From DASQDN01 sp035630195 (GTDB lineage Bacteria; Acidobacteriota; Terriglobia; Bryobacterales; Bryobacteraceae), in NCBI GenBank assembly GCA_035630195.1, contig DASQLD010000434.1:1-14837 (forward strand): a stretch of DNA of 14,837 nucleotides, given 5' to 3'. A model generated the notes under the pieces. The model was not told the DNA's origin. It saw only the letters and a program-made list of their open reading frames with translations, and did no database searches. How positions within the stretch are numbered: the first letter of the stretch is position 1; each line of letters begins with the position of its first letter. A program made the position numbers and the translations under genes. Positions 7,740-14,837 of the stretch are shown here, one piece after another.

Positions 7740-8593
7740 CGTGCACTCCGCCGTGTATCTACTCTTGGAACGTGAAACTCGGCAAGAATTCGATCAATCT
7801 CACCGCGGTTTCTTGCAATAGCAGCTTCGATCTCCCGCTTAAGCCCAATTTCTTTTTGTCGAACACCCATGCTGATGTCGTACACAAAAGGAGGTGATGG
7901 TGTATCAATCCGGGGAGCGACAGGCGTCAGTTGCAGAGGTATGTGTTGCTTCCCTGCAAAGTAACCGGCCAGTGGTCCCCAGACTACCGCAACATCCACC
8001 TCTCCCCGAACAACAGCATCAAGGATACGGGCAGGCGGATTCGGCTGCCTGTAGTCTTCAAGCACCCTGTACCCGTGTACATTGGTGATGCCGCGGCGTG
8101 CAAGCGCGTGCACGGGAGGAGTGTTCGCGTAATCGTCCCCGATAATCTGCACGCCAATCTTTAGCTGCTTCAGCCGCGGAGAGTCAAAGGATCGTATCTG
8201 CAAATCACGATCCTTGCGCGAGGCGAACACATACGTCGACCGATAATACGGCGCAGTCGTCAGCACCATCTCCACACCGGTAGCGATACCCACGATCAGG
8301 TCGCAGTCTCCGGTTTTCAGAGTATTTCGTACAAAGCCGCGGCGTTGAGCCCACCAGAAATATTCAAGTTCGGCATGAAGATCGCGAGCTAAAACTTCGG
8401 CAATTCTGTTCTCAAAGCCTTCCAGTCGCTCGTTGGAGAACGGCAGATTGTTCGGATCGGCGCATACCCGTAGCTTCTTGTGGGACGAGGGCTTGCTAAT
8501 CGAAGGCGCGGCCTCCGGCTGACTTCCCGGGACTAGCCAAGCCAGACTCAGCGTCACCACACCCAGAAGCATAATTCCCCCAAACGTCTTCAC
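7736..8593 (-). CDS. xoxJ: Quinoprotein dehydrogenase-associated periplasmic binding protein (XoxJ/MxaJ-like)
   Basis: This 285-residue protein is a family 3 solute-binding fold of the kind encoded beside PQQ methanol and alcohol dehydrogenases. A signal peptide (about 1-28) is followed by LRVCADPNNLPFSN, the hallmark opening of MxaJ/XoxJ proteins, then GFENRIAEVLARDL, a GDCDLIVGIATG strand-loop, and a second lobe with EVDVAVVWGPLAGYFAG. No ABC permease or ATPase is nearby, so it is unlikely to serve transport. In methylotrophs XoxJ is thought to help activate or assemble the apo-dehydrogenase. The start is a GTG overlapping the dehydrogenase stop (GTGA), and the stop overlaps the cytochrome start (ATGA). 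Assignment to the family is strong; its precise job here is inferred. Confidence 0.9.
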   Translation of the reverse strand: MKTFGGIMLLGVVTLSLAWLVPGSQPEAAPSISKPSSHKKLRVCADPNNLPFSNERLEGFENRIAEVLARDLHAELEYFWWAQRRGFVRNTLKTGDCDLIVGIATGVEMVLTTAPYYRSTYVFASRKDRDLQIRSFDSPRLKQLKIGVQIIGDDYANTPPVHALARRGITNVHGYRVLEDYRQPNPPARILDAVVRGEVDVAVVWGPLAGYFAGKQHIPLQLTPVAPRIDTPSPPFVYDISMGVRQKEIGLKREIEAAIARNRGEIDRILAEFHVPRVDTRRSAR

Positions 8594-10488
8594 GGTAGCT
8601 TGAAAACGTAGATCTTGCCGCCCTTGCCCGTATGCTGCGGCAGGTCTTTCATCGCATTCACGAAGCCCTTATCCGCATACCCATCGCGGCTATCCAGATC
8701 ACCGGCCACAACCGAGCCCGCCCATCCCCCTACGCCATCGACGACGGCGATATACTGCTGCCCGTCCGCACCCTTAAAGGTCATGGGAGGCGCGATAATA
8801 CCCGAAGCAGTTTGAAACGACCACAGCAGTTCTCCGGTATTTGCATCCACCGCCTTGAACCAGCGATCCATCGTCCCATAAAACACCAGATCTCCCGCCG
8901 TAGTTAAGACTCCACCGACCACAGGAAATTTCTCGTTGATCCCCCATCGCTTTGCATTCCGTACCGGGTCCCATCCAATCATCTCGCCGCGATGGCCGCC
9001 CGGGCCCGCATACATCAACGTCTTGTGGCCCGTATAGGGTGTGCCTGCAATGTAGTTCGCCTCCACACCCTCAATGTCATTGCATAAGTTGGTGGCCGGA
9101 ATATAGACGAGACCACTTTTAGGAGAGTAGGCCATAGGTCCCCAGCCCTTGCCGCCCGGCACTGCGGGACAGATGTTCCTTGCTACACGGCCGAATCCCG
9201 GGGCCTTCGATTTGTCTTCTATAGGGCGGCCAGTCTTCAAATCGATCTTCTTCACGACATTGCTATATACAAAGGGTTCTGCAGACAAAACCTCACCGGT
9301 CCCTCGATCCATCACATAGAAAAAGCCATTGCGCTCCGCCCGTAGCAAAACTTTTCTAGTCTGCCCCTTAAAAGGGAGGTCAACCAGAATGGACTCATTC
9401 ACGCCGTCGTAGTCAAACACGTCGTGAGGTGTCCACTGATAAGCCCAAACCGCTTCGCCGGTATCTGGCCTGCGCGCGAACATGGCTGCGGTCCACTTGT
9501 TATCTCCTGGCCGAATATCGGGATTCCATGGACCTGGATTGGCCGTTCCATAGTAGATAAGATCTAGTTCGGGATCGTACTGCACCCAACCCCAAACATT
9601 CCCCCCTCCGATCTTCCAGTGGTCGGGTGGCCACGTAGTCGCTCCAAGATCCTTGCCTTGATCTTCTTTGTAGAAAGGCCTGAAGTTGGGGCCGATGAGC
9701 ACATCCTTATCTGGGCCGGTGCTGTAGCCGCGCCAAGCCTCGCGTCCGCTTTCTGCGTCCACAGCGGAAATCCAGCCTCGCACGCCAAATTCACCGCCCG
9801 AGTTGCCGGCTAAAACTTTTCCCTTCACAACGATAGGCGCCATTGTCATGGTTTCGCCCAGGTTGATTTCGCCTAGTTTCGTTTTAAATACCTGCTTGCC
9901 GGTGTTAGCGTCCACGGCCACCAGGTGGTTGTCTAAGGTCGCGTAATAGATCTTTCCGTTAAAGAAGGCAGCTCCGCGGTTCACCTGATCGCAGCATGCA
10001 ACGCCTTTGGCAGCATCGGCCGGCTGGGGATCATACTGCCACTTCTTTGCGCCTGTTAAAGGATCGAGCGCCAGCAGAAGGTTCGGGAAGGGCGTAACGT
10101 AATAAAGCGTGTTATTCACCACCAGCGGCGCCGCTTCGTGACCGCGTTCGAGCCCTGTTGCCAGACTCCAGGCCATCGTCAGGCCTTTCACGTTGCCGCG
10201 ATGAATCTGAGTGAGTCCGCTAAACCTTGTATTGGCGTAATCTTTCGCAGGCATTATCCACTGCCCGTCGTCTTGCGCGGACCAGGCAGTGGGAGAAGGC
10301 GCCTCGGTCGTTGACTTCGGTGTCGCTGCTTGTGGTTTATCGGGCTGAGAACTAAGAGACTGCAAAGTGTTGCAACCCGTGAGTACCAAACTAGACGCCA
10401 GCAACAGATGCCGAACTCCGATCAAGCCAATAAAGTGAAACTTATAACCGAACCACCACAAAAGGGAGCGGCGGCGGACATTAACCAT
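8590..10488 (-). CDS. xoxF: XoxF-like PQQ-dependent alcohol dehydrogenase, predicted lipoprotein, lanthanide type
   Basis: This 632-residue quinoprotein of the methanol/ethanol dehydrogenase family oxidises a primary alcohol in the periplasm using PQQ. Visible landmarks are the vicinal disulfide pair C165-C166 in GVACCDQVNRG, the metal ligand E233 in SGGEFGVRG, N317 in ANPGPWNP, and catalytic D359 followed by D361 in HDVFDYDGVNE. The second Asp is the mark of lanthanide-dependent enzymes; calcium MxaF enzymes have Ala there. Repeated propeller motifs such as AVDANTG and ALDPLTG are present. The N-terminus has a basic stretch, a hydrophobic core and an LVLTGC lipobox (C39), unusual because known XoxF proteins are soluble. 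I chose this ATG because AAGGA lies 5 nt upstream and a lipoprotein signal follows. The frame stays open 92 codons further, to 10764. It is the first gene of the operon. Methanol is a guess; other alcohols are possible. Confidence 0.93.
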   Translation of the reverse strand: MVNVRRRSLLWWFGYKFHFIGLIGVRHLLLASSLVLTGCNTLQSLSSQPDKPQAATPKSTTEAPSPTAWSAQDDGQWIMPAKDYANTRFSGLTQIHRGNVKGLTMAWSLATGLERGHEAAPLVVNNTLYYVTPFPNLLLALDPLTGAKKWQYDPQPADAAKGVACCDQVNRGAAFFNGKIYYATLDNHLVAVDANTGKQVFKTKLGEINLGETMTMAPIVVKGKVLAGNSGGEFGVRGWISAVDAESGREAWRGYSTGPDKDVLIGPNFRPFYKEDQGKDLGATTWPPDHWKIGGGNVWGWVQYDPELDLIYYGTANPGPWNPDIRPGDNKWTAAMFARRPDTGEAVWAYQWTPHDVFDYDGVNESILVDLPFKGQTRKVLLRAERNGFFYVMDRGTGEVLSAEPFVYSNVVKKIDLKTGRPIEDKSKAPGFGRVARNICPAVPGGKGWGPMAYSPKSGLVYIPATNLCNDIEGVEANYIAGTPYTGHKTLMYAGPGGHRGEMIGWDPVRNAKRWGINEKFPVVGGVLTTAGDLVFYGTMDRWFKAVDANTGELLWSFQTASGIIAPPMTFKGADGQQYIAVVDGVGGWAGSVVAGDLDSRDGYADKGFVNAMKDLPQHTGKGGKIYVFKLP

Positions 10489-10764
10489 GACAGTCCTTAG
10501 CAAATTACTCTCATGCTCACAGATGGAAGACGTGCTCGCAAGTGCCCACCAACTCGGCCGCTGCGGAACGGGTTCCAGGGCGAGCTTATTTAACAGCGCC
10601 CACTTCCGCGACGCTTGCGGATTCCGTTGAAGGAAATAGAGTGTTCTCATCCGTTTCGATAAAGGATCGAGCGGAGCTGGCAGTTTTATCGTGACGGATT
10701 GATCGACATCAGTCAAGAGAGATGGAAAAGGCGGAGGAATTGGGTATTTCGGACACTCATCCAT
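10489..10764 (-). other. Open in-frame leader upstream of the dehydrogenase, probably untranslated
   Basis: The dehydrogenase frame is open for 92 codons upstream of the chosen start, back to an ATG at 10764. That ATG has a GGAGAGG stretch about 10 nt before it, so translation cannot be excluded. The predicted peptide is Pro-rich at its start, is not recognisable, and would place a lipoprotein signal peptide 93 residues inside the protein, which would not work for export. More likely this is the 5' leader of the operon, or a remnant or small separate peptide. Confidence 0.4.
10685..10716 (-). promoter_or_regulatory. Weak candidate sigma70-like promoter for the nine-gene operon
   Basis: On the minus strand a TTGACT box (10711-10716) is followed 20 nt later by GATAAA (10685-10690). 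The spacing is longer than the usual 17 nt and the -10 box matches only four of six positions, so this is tentative. It would give a leader of roughly 190 nt before the ATG at 10488. Confidence 0.22.
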
Positions 10765-11089
10765 TCTTATGTCACCTCTCCATGTAGCTCATTGCGTTCC
10801 TGACCGTTTTCCAACTGAGCTGCTCACGCCGATTGTACGCTTCAGCTTACGGTCCAGCTCGCACTGATGTTGATAATGATGGTCTCGCGCTTCCGAAGCG
10901 CGAAGCAAGACTAAACACACGGCTGGCTCGAGTGCGCGTCGCAAGTGAGGAAACAGAAGTCGCCCCTTCGTATCACGATCGGAAATTCGGATTTCGCCAA
11001 ACGTCGAGTGAGACAACTCAAACCAATGCAACTTATGTCGGACGTTGGATACGGCGCGCATTGGCGATCGCGCGGCTTTCAGCTGAGGT
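10765..11089. other. Intergenic region without a convincing gene
   Basis: About 325 bp separates the long upstream frame of the dehydrogenase from the ADOP permease stop. Short open frames exist on both strands (for example minus 10789-11061), but none has a recognisable domain. The only clear structure is a hairpin at 10885-10903, listed separately. Confidence 0.5.
10885..10903 (-). terminator. Compact hairpin downstream of the ADOP permease, possible terminator
   Basis: A perfect 8-bp stem has arms at 10885-10892 and 10896-10903 with a 3-nt loop. It lies about 190 nt beyond the permease stop. No T tract follows on either strand, so it may only be an RNA end-protecting structure. Confidence 0.3.
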
Positions 11090-13668
11090 TTATTCCTGTC
11101 TCAACGCGACAGTCGGTTCGATGCCGCATGCTCGGCGAGCTGGAATCCAAGCCGAGACAAGGGCTACGGTTGCGAGAGCTACTATCGCTCCGAACAGGGT
11201 GCGAGGATCCAGCGCCTTCGTTTGGTACAGCATAGCTTCAAGCAGCCGCATTGAGCCCGCGGCCGCGATTATTCCAATTACAACGCCGGCTACGGTCCAT
11301 CGTCCAATGTCGGAAACGATCATTTTGACAATGCCTGCTGGTGTTGCGCCAAGTGCGATGCGCACCCCGATCTCACGCGTCCGCTGAGCAACCAAAAACG
11401 AGATCAAGCCGTAAAGACCGATTCCTGCTAGAACAAGTCCTGTAAGCGCAAAGAGACTCAGAAGTGCGGTTTGAAATCGAGGTCGAATAAGCAGTCGATC
11501 GACTTCATTCTGCATGGATCGGATCTGTACAGGTAGATGTGGGTCCAACTGTTCAATCGCCGACTTCAGAAACTCTGAAGTGGCTTGCGGATTGAGGGTC
11601 GTCCGAACCACTGCTGTCGCACGGCGCCACCACGCGGGATCAGAATCTCCTGGTATTCCTTGACGTGACGTCTTTCGGACAACATAAAATTCGGGATCGG
11701 GACGGTTGGCCAGACCATCATTTCTGACGTCGCCAGCTACGCCTACGATGACCCTTGGCCACTTCGTCCCCGTGCGTGTTCCGATCGGGCTTGCTTGACC
11801 AAATTCTGATCGCCACAGCCTTTCATTCAGAATGATCGGTAAATCACCAGGATCCCTGTCAGCATCCGTGAAAGATCTGCCCAATTTTATGGGAATTCCA
11901 AGGGCCTCGAAGTAGCCGGGGGATACGTAGCGCCGACGGATGCTACCGACGATTTCCGATCCTGTCTGATTTGCAAGCGGTGATCTTCGGGTCTCGTCGC
12001 CAGGAGGCAGAGAATCGGTAATAGCAGCGGCAACGGTTCCTGGCATTCCATTCAATCGCTCTTCAAGTTGCCTGAAGAAATCCATTTGGCGAGCATCATC
12101 CCCGTACCGGTACTGTGGCAAAGTAAACGATGCAGTAACAACCCGTTCGCGTTCGAATCCGAGGGGCGCGTTTTGCAGCCGCCATAGGCTCACAAGAAAG
12201 AGACCGGCAGCAGTTAGGAGAACAACCGACGCCGCGATTTGTCCGATGATGAGTAGCTGGCCGACCCAGCTCCTGCGCTGCCGTACGACACGATTGCCGG
12301 CCAGAACTTCTGTCCCGAGCCGATGTAACGAAGGTCCGAGGCCGAACAGGATCGCTGTACCGAGCGATAACGCCAAGGCAAACGCCAAAACGCGCGCGTC
12401 AAGTCCCGATTGACGCAGCCGCAGAACACCATCGGGAGCCAGCGCGATAGCCACGCGAAGGAACCACCAGGCAAGAACACAGCCTACGGCGCCTCCGACC
12501 AACGCCAGCAATCCGCTCTCGGTCAGCATCTGTCGAACAAGTCTCTGCCTCGAAGCCCCGAGTGCTGCCCGAATCGCGAACTCCTGCTTCCGTGCGATCG
12601 AACCAGCCAGAAGCAGATTGCCTACGTTCGCGCACGCGACCAATACAAACGCCGCCACTGCGCCCAGCAACATCCAAAGAGCTATACGGTAATGCTGCAC
12701 CTGCTGATCGCGCAGCCTTGTGATGCGAAGTCGCATCGTCTTTGCGAAGTTGTCTCCTACGCGCGCGCCGAAGTCGGCTCGGAACGATTGAAAGCGCGGG
12801 TCAAGCGCCACTGTCGCGGACTCTAATGTCTGGTGTGGCCGCAGTCTGCCGATGACCTGGATTTCCACGTTGCGTGTTCGTTCCCGGGGCAATTTTCGCG
12901 GCAGGAGTACGTCGATGGGCTCCAGACTCGGTGTTTGAAATGTTCCGGGTAGAACTCCGACGACCCGTGCTGCCTTACCATCGACTTGAATATGCTTGTT
13001 AAGCGCGTGCACATGGGAACCTAAATGCGTTCGCCAGAAGACGAAGGAAACCAATGTTACGGGCTCGCCGGCAGAGGTGTCCTCCTCCGCAGTGAAATTG
13101 CGTCCTAAGAGCGGCTGTACTCCAAGCGTCGGGAGAAAAGTTGAATCTGCTTTCGCACAATTCACTCGTTGAGGTGAATCGCCACCGAGATCACAAGCCC
13201 GAACACCGTCCCAAAACGTGAGGTCTAATGCCGTTTGCGTAAACTGCCAATCTCGATAAGCGCCGGCAAACATAACATCGCGGGTCCCCAAGAGGGCAGA
13301 ATCAAGCCCACAGTGACAAGGCGATCTCCCTCCTGGTACGGCAACGGGCGAAAGAGACTCCGGTCGACCACACTGAACACAGCGGTTGCGGCGCCGACAG
13401 CCAGTGCGATCGCCAGCAGTGCGGATACCGCAATGCGATGATCGCGAACAAGTCCTCGAATACCATGCTGAAGGTCCTGTCGTAAGTCATCCACCCATTT
13501 CCACCCCCAGATATCGCGAGTCTGTTCACGAAATCGCAGAGCGTTTCCGAAAGCGTTCCGTCTTAGTGGGTCCATTAGTTCTTGATGTGCGGCCATCTCC
13601 TCCGCGAGTTCTTTCTCGAGACGCAGGCGGTTGATGAGGTAGTTGAGACGACGAAACCAATTGCGCAT
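11090..13668 (-). pseudogene. ADOP-family ABC transporter permease (MacB/FtsX-like), interrupted by one frameshift
   Basis: Two frames together encode one ADOP permease, an Acidobacteriota-expanded family of MacB-like efflux permeases. The first frame (start 13668, running to 13225) has the soluble prefix MRNWFRRLNYL with ELAEEMAAHQE, then DLRQDLQHGIRGL, the first helix and LFRPLPYQEGDRLVTVGLILPSWGP. The second frame (open from 13291 to the stop at 11090) continues with RDVMFAGAYRDW, the periplasmic domain, a FtsX core with VACANVGNLLLA and EFAIRAALGASRQRLVRQML, a second periplasmic domain, and a final core with TREIGVRIALGATPAGIV. The switch occurs at a CCC run (13282-13284 on +). One more C would restore W-G-P-R-D-V-M and give about 859 residues, a normal length. 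The rest is intact, so the lesion is recent or a sequencing error. The gene starts 4 nt after the PadR stop, as usual for these pairs. Its substrate is unknown. Confidence 0.85.
13282..13284 (-). other. Frameshift site in the ADOP permease (apparent loss of one C)
   Basis: On the minus strand the reading TGG GGA CCC should be followed by CGC GAT GTT (R-D-V), but only three C's are present, so the upstream frame runs on as A-M-L-C-L-P and stops at 13225. A fourth C would rejoin both halves exactly. Confidence 0.75.
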
Positions 13669-13672
13669 AGCG

Positions 13673-13983
13673 TCAGGCCGTCCTGAGAATTACTTGAATC
13701 GCGGCACTCACCTGCTGGTACTCGGACAGCTCTCGGTTTAGCTGTCGCTTGCCAGCCTTCCTTAATGTGTAGAAGCGCACACCCGGCCCCCTCTCGGAGA
13801 TGCCCCACCTGGCTGAGACCCAGCTTCCATAACCATGCGTTGCAATGACGGATAGAAGGATCCCTCCTCTACCTCCAGTACAGCGTTTGAAAGATTGTGG
13901 ATGCGTCGCGCAATCACGTAACCATGGAAGCGGCTGCTTTGTAAGAAACGCAAGCCGAGCATCGCGAGCGCGCCCCGAGGCAT
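13673..13983 (-). pseudogene. PadR-family transcriptional regulator, interrupted by one frameshift
   Basis: The N-terminal frame encodes a PadR winged helix: GALAMLGLRFLQ, then FHGYVIARRIHNLS, VLEVEEGSFYPSLQRM and VMEA. The expected continuation, GWVSARWGISE with RFYTLRKAGKRQLNRELSEY and QVSAAIQVILRTA, is present in another frame and ends in TGA at 13673-13675. One missing base near 13823-13825 joins them. Without repair the first frame runs out of family and stops at 13762. PadR proteins of this type repress, or respond to a ligand for, the ADOP permease encoded next to them. I use the ATG at 13983 because AGGA lies 5 nt upstream. Starts at 13989, 13998 or 14061 are possible, and the true start may be a few codons longer. 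An AT-rich near-palindrome (about 14000-14013) could hold the promoter or the operator. Confidence 0.8.
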
Positions 13984-14053
13984 TGGCATCCTAGGCATAG
14001 GATATTGATATATGAACCCGGAAGGGATGTCAACCGGATTTCGAAGCCATCGA

Positions 14054-14089
14054 GCAAACAAAACGGCGGACCCGTGAAGGTCCGCCGTT
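14054..14089 (-). terminator. Intrinsic terminator of groEL
   Basis: A perfect 11-bp GC-rich stem (14062-14072 with 14079-14089) and a 6-nt loop are followed on the minus strand by TTTTGTTTG. It begins 25 nt past the groEL stop. This is a textbook Rho-independent terminator, and it insulates the PadR/ADOP genes from groEL transcription. Confidence 0.9.
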
Positions 14090-14114
14090 CGACATGCTCG
14101 AAAGTGACTCGAAA

Positions 14115-14837
14115 TTAAAAGCCGCCCATACCTTGTGGTCCATGACCACCAGGCGCCGGAGCGCTTTCCTTTTCTTCCGGAATGTCGCAGATGAGAGCCT
14201 CGGTGGTCAGCATCAGAGACGCGATCGAAGCAGCATTCTGCAGTGCCGTACGAGTTACCTTCGTCGGGTCGAGGACGCCCGAAGAGATCAGGTCTTCGTA
14301 TGTTTCCGTAGCTGCGTTATAGCCATAGTTAGCGCTGGCGTTCGAACGTACCTGAGCCAATACCACTGCGCCTTCCTGACCTGCATTCAATACGATTTGG
14401 CGCAGCGGCTCCTCGCAAGCGCGGCGAACGATATTCAGACCGAACTTCTCGTCCGCATCGAGATCCTCGTCCGTGAGGGCGCTTGCCGCACGAAGCAGCG
14501 CAACGCCGCCGCCGGGAACGATGCCTTCTTCCACGGCGGCACGCGTGGCATGCAGCGCGTCTTCGACACGCGCCTTCTTTTCCTTCATTTCCGTCTCGGT
14601 CGCCGCGCCGACTTTGATGATCGCCACACCGCCTGCGAGCTTGGCCAAACGTTCCTGTAGCTTCTCGCGATCGTAGTCCGACGTCGTGTCTTCGATCTGG
14701 GCACGCAACTTCTTTATGCGGCCTTCGATCGCTTTCTTGTCGCCGGCTCCGTCAACAACAGTCGTGTTGTCTTTGTCCACGGTGATGCGTCGTGCGCGTC
14801 CGAGGTCTTCGATCTTCACGCTTTCGAGTTTCAGGCC
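14115..14837 (-). CDS. groEL: Chaperonin GroEL (60 kDa), C-terminal part
   Basis: The frame runs off the right edge, so only the last ~240 residues of a chaperonin of about 545 are seen; the true start is outside. GroEL forms a double heptameric ring that, with GroES and ATP, folds cytoplasmic proteins. Recognisable segments are LGRARRITVDKDNTTVVDGAG, the KKLRAQIEDTTSDYDREKLQERLAKLAGGVAIIKVGAATE block, VEEGIVPGGGVALLRA (equatorial ATP-binding region), NAGQEGAVV, LDPTKVTR and ASIASLMLTTEALI. The tail ends in PAPGGHGPQGMGGF, a shortened form of the usual GGM repeat tail. A strong terminator follows, and groES would be expected upstream, outside the window. The call is near certain. Confidence 0.97.
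   Translation of the reverse strand, partial: GLKLESVKIEDLGRARRITVDKDNTTVVDGAGDKKAIEGRIKKLRAQIEDTTSDYDREKLQERLAKLAGGVAIIKVGAATETEMKEKKARVEDALHATRAAVEEGIVPGGGVALLRAASALTDEDLDADEKFGLNIVRRACEEPLRQIVLNAGQEGAVVLAQVRSNASANYGYNAATETYEDLISSGVLDPTKVTRTALQNAASIASLMLTTEALICDIPEEKESAPAPGGHGPQGMGGF

Noticed and set aside
10789..11061. 90-codon minus-strand frame in the intergenic region
   Set aside because: No domain, no clear ribosome site, and Arg/His/Leu-rich composition as expected from chance in GC-rich DNA.
10833..11387. 184-codon open frame on the + strand over the intergenic region and the ADOP 3' end
   Set aside because: It overlaps the conserved C-terminus of the permease on the other strand and its translation is low-complexity Arg/Ala-rich with no recognisable motif.
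13225..13291. Programmed -1 frameshifting in the ADOP gene
   Set aside because: The G/C runs do not form a canonical X-XXY-YYZ slippery site with a clear downstream pseudoknot, and ADOP permeases are normally single-frame genes.
13575..13808. Minus-strand frame spanning the PadR/ADOP junction
   Set aside because: The PadR C-terminus is found in a different frame (ending at 13673), so this frame is an out-of-frame reading of the two genes.
14094..14660. 188-codon + strand frame opposite groEL
   Set aside because: It is a shadow of the conserved groEL reading frame.
1..14837. Mobile element, CRISPR array or tRNA
   Set aside because: No transposase-like frames, no evenly spaced direct repeats and no tRNA-like cloverleaf were seen when reading both strands.

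Overview
The window looks like chromosomal DNA from a soil-type Acidobacteriota member, probably Solibacter/Bryobacter-like. This is inferred from gene types only: the tail of an Oar-like TonB-dependent receptor, a PadR plus ADOP-type permease pair, and a caa3 oxidase operon with lipoprotein cytochromes. GC content is moderate to high, genes are tightly packed, and there are no tRNAs, rRNAs, insertion sequences or CRISPR arrays.

Layout. On the + strand are the end of the TonB-dependent receptor (to 355), a hairpin (375-419) and a RecQ-type helicase (440-1951). Converging on recQ from the right is a nine-gene minus-strand operon (10488 down to 2003). In transcription order it encodes a XoxF-like PQQ alcohol dehydrogenase, a XoxJ/MxaJ-like periplasmic binding protein, a lipoprotein cytochrome c, cytochrome oxidase subunit II with a fused cytochrome c domain, subunit I, subunit III, a small three-helix membrane protein, a caa3-type CtaG assembly factor and a second lipoprotein cytochrome c. 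Every junction overlaps by 4 nt or is separated by 1-4 nt. After about 600 bp without a convincing gene come an ADOP-family permease and its PadR-type regulator, also on the minus strand. Each carries an apparent single-base deletion. The window ends in the 3' part of groEL (minus strand), followed by a strong intrinsic terminator.

How the genes work together. The operon reads as a self-contained electron path. Alcohol (methanol or similar) is oxidised by a lanthanide-type PQQ dehydrogenase that appears anchored to a membrane as a lipoprotein. Electrons would pass to a lipoprotein cytochrome c, then to the cytochrome c domain and CuA site of subunit II, then to heme a and the heme a3/CuB site of subunit I, and finally to O2. 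The dehydrogenase carries the extra Asp of the lanthanide-dependent class (D359-Y-D361). I see no PQQ biosynthesis genes and no cytochrome c maturation genes, so those must lie elsewhere.

The most interesting points are the fusion of a xoxFJ-like alcohol-oxidation module with a complete caa3 oxidase in one operon, the lipoprotein anchoring of the dehydrogenase, an oxidase-linked membrane protein of unknown function, a RecQ lacking its fourth zinc cysteine, and paired frameshifts in the PadR/ADOP cassette.
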